NCBI RefSeq assembly: GCF_009650135.1
Contig: NZ_CP045871.1
Location: forward strand, 62,001-126,000
Direction: 5' to 3'
Length of the DNA: 64,000 nucleotides
Source of the DNA: Litorivicinus lipolyticus
GTDB taxonomy: Bacteria > Pseudomonadota > Gammaproteobacteria > Pseudomonadales > Litorivicinaceae
In this document: positions 61,250 through 64,000 of the stretch, in pieces
Position numbering within the stretch: the first letter of the stretch is position 1
Layout of the letters: each line of letters starts with the position of its first letter
The notes under the pieces: generated by a model
Database searches by the model: none
The model's input: the letters and a program-made list of their open reading frames with translations, nothing else
What the model was told of the DNA's origin: nothing
Program-made: the position numbers and the translations under genes

Positions 61250-61720
61250 TTAGAGCTCTTTCGCCAATTGATCGATCAGGTCACCGTGAGCCTTGGCATC
61301 AACTGCCGTGCCCAGGATCTTGGCCGCACCGGCCACTGCCAGTGTGCTCACTTGAGCACGCAGTGCTTCGCGTGCCGCGTTAACTTCCTGTTCGATGTCA
61401 GCTTTCGCCTGCTCGATAAGCTTCTCGCCTTCGGCACGGGCTTTACCCTGTGCGTCTTCGACGGTTTGAGCCGCTTGCTTGCGCGCTTGCTCTAGGATAC
61501 GTGAAGCGTCTTCTTTGGCTTCACGAACCTGCTCTTCGATACGTGCTTGGGCGACGTCCAGCTCTTTGGCCGCTTTATCCGCATCAGCCAAACCTTGGGC
61601 GATTCGTTCCTGACGTTCGTTCAAGGCTGCCATCACCGGCGGCCAAACGAACTTCATGCAGAACCACACAAAGATGGCGAAGGAAATCAGCTGACCGAGT
61701 AAGGTCAAATTAAGATTCAC
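61250..61720 (-). CDS. atpF: ATP synthase b subunit
   Basis: The 156-residue peripheral-stalk subunit: one N-terminal membrane helix ([25 protein letters not shown], about 4-28), then a long charged helix rich in Ala, Glu, Lys and Gln that forms the dimeric coiled coil. It starts at GTG 61720. Length equals E. coli b (156). A 52-base gap separates it from atpE. Confidence 0.95.
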   Translation of the reverse strand: MNLNLTLLGQLISFAIFVWFCMKFVWPPVMAALNERQERIAQGLADADKAAKELDVAQARIEEQVREAKEDASRILEQARKQAAQTVEDAQGKARAEGEKLIEQAKADIEQEVNAAREALRAQVSTLAVAGAAKILGTAVDAKAHGDLIDQLAKEL

Positions 61721-61772
61721 TGTCGCTTCCTCGCGTTAGTTGGGGTTAAAAAATGAAGCAATGAGCTTCCGA

Positions 61773-62051
<279 letters not shown>

Positions 62052-62077
62052 TTAAAAAATTAAGGGTTACTTCTTTC

Positions 62078-62932
<855 letters not shown>

Positions 62933-63310
62933 CTAAAATCTCCGAGTAGGTAATCTGGTTTTTAAGCGAGTCGCAGTCACACCACAGGCGACCATCATGA
63001 CCAGCATCCCCGCGAACAAGGCCCCTGGCTTTAACGACTCACTCGTTAAAAATATTGCGACTAACAAGGTCGCCATCAGCACAAGCTTCAATGCTTCGCC
63101 TAAATAAAACGAACGCACAATGTTGCGAGCATTGCCCGCGCCGCCGTGGCGAAAAGCCAATCCAGCGAACACCGCGTTCGGTATTAGCACTGCAATACCG
63201 CCCTCAACCATGGATATCCCGTGGGAGCCACTCAATAGGGCTGCGACCAGGGCGCTCAGCAGGGTCAGTAACACGCTAGGCCAAGCGGTGATGGTAATGA
63301 TCGCGGACAC
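62933..63310 (-). CDS. atpI: ATP synthase I protein
   Basis: The 125-residue AtpI/UncI protein, a small membrane protein (four hydrophobic segments) thought to help assemble the c-ring. Landmarks are ISMVEGGIAVLIPNAVFAGLAFRHGGAGNARNIVRSFYLGEALKLVLMATLL (quoted in part: PNAVFAGLAFRHGGA and SFYLGEALKLVLM), the family's central signature. GTG 63310 is preceded closely by GGGGAAG, so a slightly later start cannot be excluded. First gene of the atp operon. Confidence 0.9.
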   Translation of the reverse strand: MSAIITITAWPSVLLTLLSALVAALLSGSHGISMVEGGIAVLIPNAVFAGLAFRHGGAGNARNIVRSFYLGEALKLVLMATLLVAIFLTSESLKPGALFAGMLVMMVACGVTATRLKTRLPTRRF

Positions 63311-63340
63311 ACCTTCCCCAAGCGGTTTTAAGCGCGAAAA

Positions 63341-63369
63341 AGTATAAGGACAGTGGATTTAACTATCAA
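63341..63369 (-). promoter_or_regulatory. Sigma-70-type promoter of the atp operon
   Basis: On the minus strand TTGATA (63369-63364) and TATACT (63346-63341) are separated by exactly 17 bases, ten of twelve positions matching the sigma-70 consensus. The -10 ends about 31 bases before the atpI GTG. It lies between the parB stop and atpI, so atp transcription need not depend on the parAB promoter. Confidence 0.7.
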
Positions 63370-63394
63370 TCAATTATAAGAACGACTTTGGTCT

Positions 63395-64000
63395 TTAGTT
63401 TTGGATACCGCTCTTCAGTCGTTCGACCAGCGCAGTTAAATCGCTCAAGTCTTTGTAATTTATTGTTATTTTACCATTGCCTTTGGTTGACTGCTGGATG
63501 CTAACTGGAGCACCGACCAGGTCAGCAAAACGCTGTTGCAGTGCGGTAACTTGCTCACTCGGTGCAGTTTTCGATGGTTTTGGGCGGTTTAGTCCCGCGA
63601 TTAAGCTCTCGGTTTGGCGAACGTTGAGGCCGGATGCAATAACCTTGGCGGCCAATGTGCGTTGTTGATCGGCCGGCGCCCCGAGCAAGGCGCGAGCGTG
63701 GCCCATGTCAATTTTTGCGTCGCCTAGCCATTCTTTAACTTGCGAGTCCAATTGATCCAGACGCATCAAGTTGGAGACGTGCGGACGTGATAATCCAACC
63801 AATTCAGCCAGCGCCTGCTGATCCAAACCAAAGGCCTGGCGCAACTTAACCAGTGCTTGACCTTGCTCCAATGGATTGAGGTCTTCGCGTTGCAAGTTTT
63901 CAACCAATGCCAAGGTCGCCGCAACCCGGTCGTCAACGGCTTGGATCAGCACAGGCACTTGTTTTAGACCGGCGATTTGGGCCGCGCGCCAACGACGTTC
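63395..64000 (-). CDS. parB: Chromosome partitioning protein ParB, C-terminal part
   Basis: The last 201 residues of ParB; the start lies beyond the right edge. The visible part begins ERRWRAAQIAGLKQVPVLI, the arginine-rich end of the CTP-binding domain, followed by NLQREDLNPLEQGQALVKL, the helix-turn-helix GLDQQALAELVGLSRPHVSNLMRL that reads parS, and MGHARALLGAPADQQ. The C-terminal dimerisation domain ends with KGNGKITINYKDLSDLTALVERL. ParB spreads from parS near the origin and loads condensin. Its place upstream of atpI is the standard gammaproteobacterial order. Confidence 0.96.
   Translation of the reverse strand, partial: ERRWRAAQIAGLKQVPVLIQAVDDRVAATLALVENLQREDLNPLEQGQALVKLRQAFGLDQQALAELVGLSRPHVSNLMRLDQLDSQVKEWLGDAKIDMGHARALLGAPADQQRTLAAKVIASGLNVRQTESLIAGLNRPKPSKTAPSEQVTALQQRFADLVGAPVSIQQSTKGNGKITINYKDLSDLTALVERLKSGIQN

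Overview
The window looks like a chromosomal segment of a moderately GC-rich gammaproteobacterium (Pseudomonadales/Oceanospirillales-like). The grounds are gene content and order: parB directly upstream of atpIBEFHAGDC with glmU-glmS just beyond; glnE-ilvE-waaF-waaC; rppH-ptsP and TauE-lgt-thyA-folA; argE-argA; a class I adenylate cyclase; and a full Kdo/heptose lipopolysaccharide (LPS) pathway. These arrangements are familiar from Pseudomonas and relatives. The parB-atp junction at the right edge suggests the replication origin lies shortly beyond it. I cannot name a species.

Region 1-4.6 kb is accessory DNA. It starts with the decayed end of an exopolysaccharide locus. A heparinase-like gene runs off the left edge and is preceded by an oxidoreductase fragment joined out of frame to a UDP-GlcNAc 2-epimerase fragment. 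Then come an AT-rich stretch, a perfect heptanucleotide minisatellite, an AbiEi/AbiEii toxin-antitoxin pair with a palindromic putative operator, the remnant of an older YefM/YoeB-type toxin-antitoxin, and a lone tyrosine recombinase.

Region 4.6-20.3 kb is cell-surface polysaccharide. UDP-glucose dehydrogenase and an EPS-associated MarR regulator come first. They are followed by the Kdo transferase, an FAD oxidoreductase plus aldo/keto reductase pair, gmhA, hldE, an LpxL-type acyltransferase, an O-antigen ligase, four glycosyltransferases and heptosyltransferases I and II. Genes from about 12.6 to 15.9 kb look less GC-rich by eye, consistent with a variable core/O-antigen module.

Region 19.4-43.8 kb is mostly housekeeping: ilvE, glnE, an orphan GspE-type ATPase, a CYTH phosphatase, argE-argA, ilvD, yccF, folA with an overlapping response regulator, thyA, lgt, a TauE-type permease, ptsP, rppH, an HAD phosphatase, argD, two small envelope proteins, marC and cyaA. 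Two copies of one hairpin element flank yccF.

Region 44-56.4 kb holds a divergent TRAP transporter (dctP versus dctQM) with a GntR-type palindrome between the arms, a hotdog thioesterase, uvrD, a small MASE1-like membrane protein, a benE-type transporter, a GNAT acetyltransferase, a YfgD-like ArsC-family protein, glmS, glmU and a DUF1905 protein. Region 56.4-64 kb is the complete F1Fo ATP synthase operon, with a recognisable promoter and terminator, and the 3' part of parB. No rRNA, tRNA, CRISPR array or complete insertion sequence was seen.
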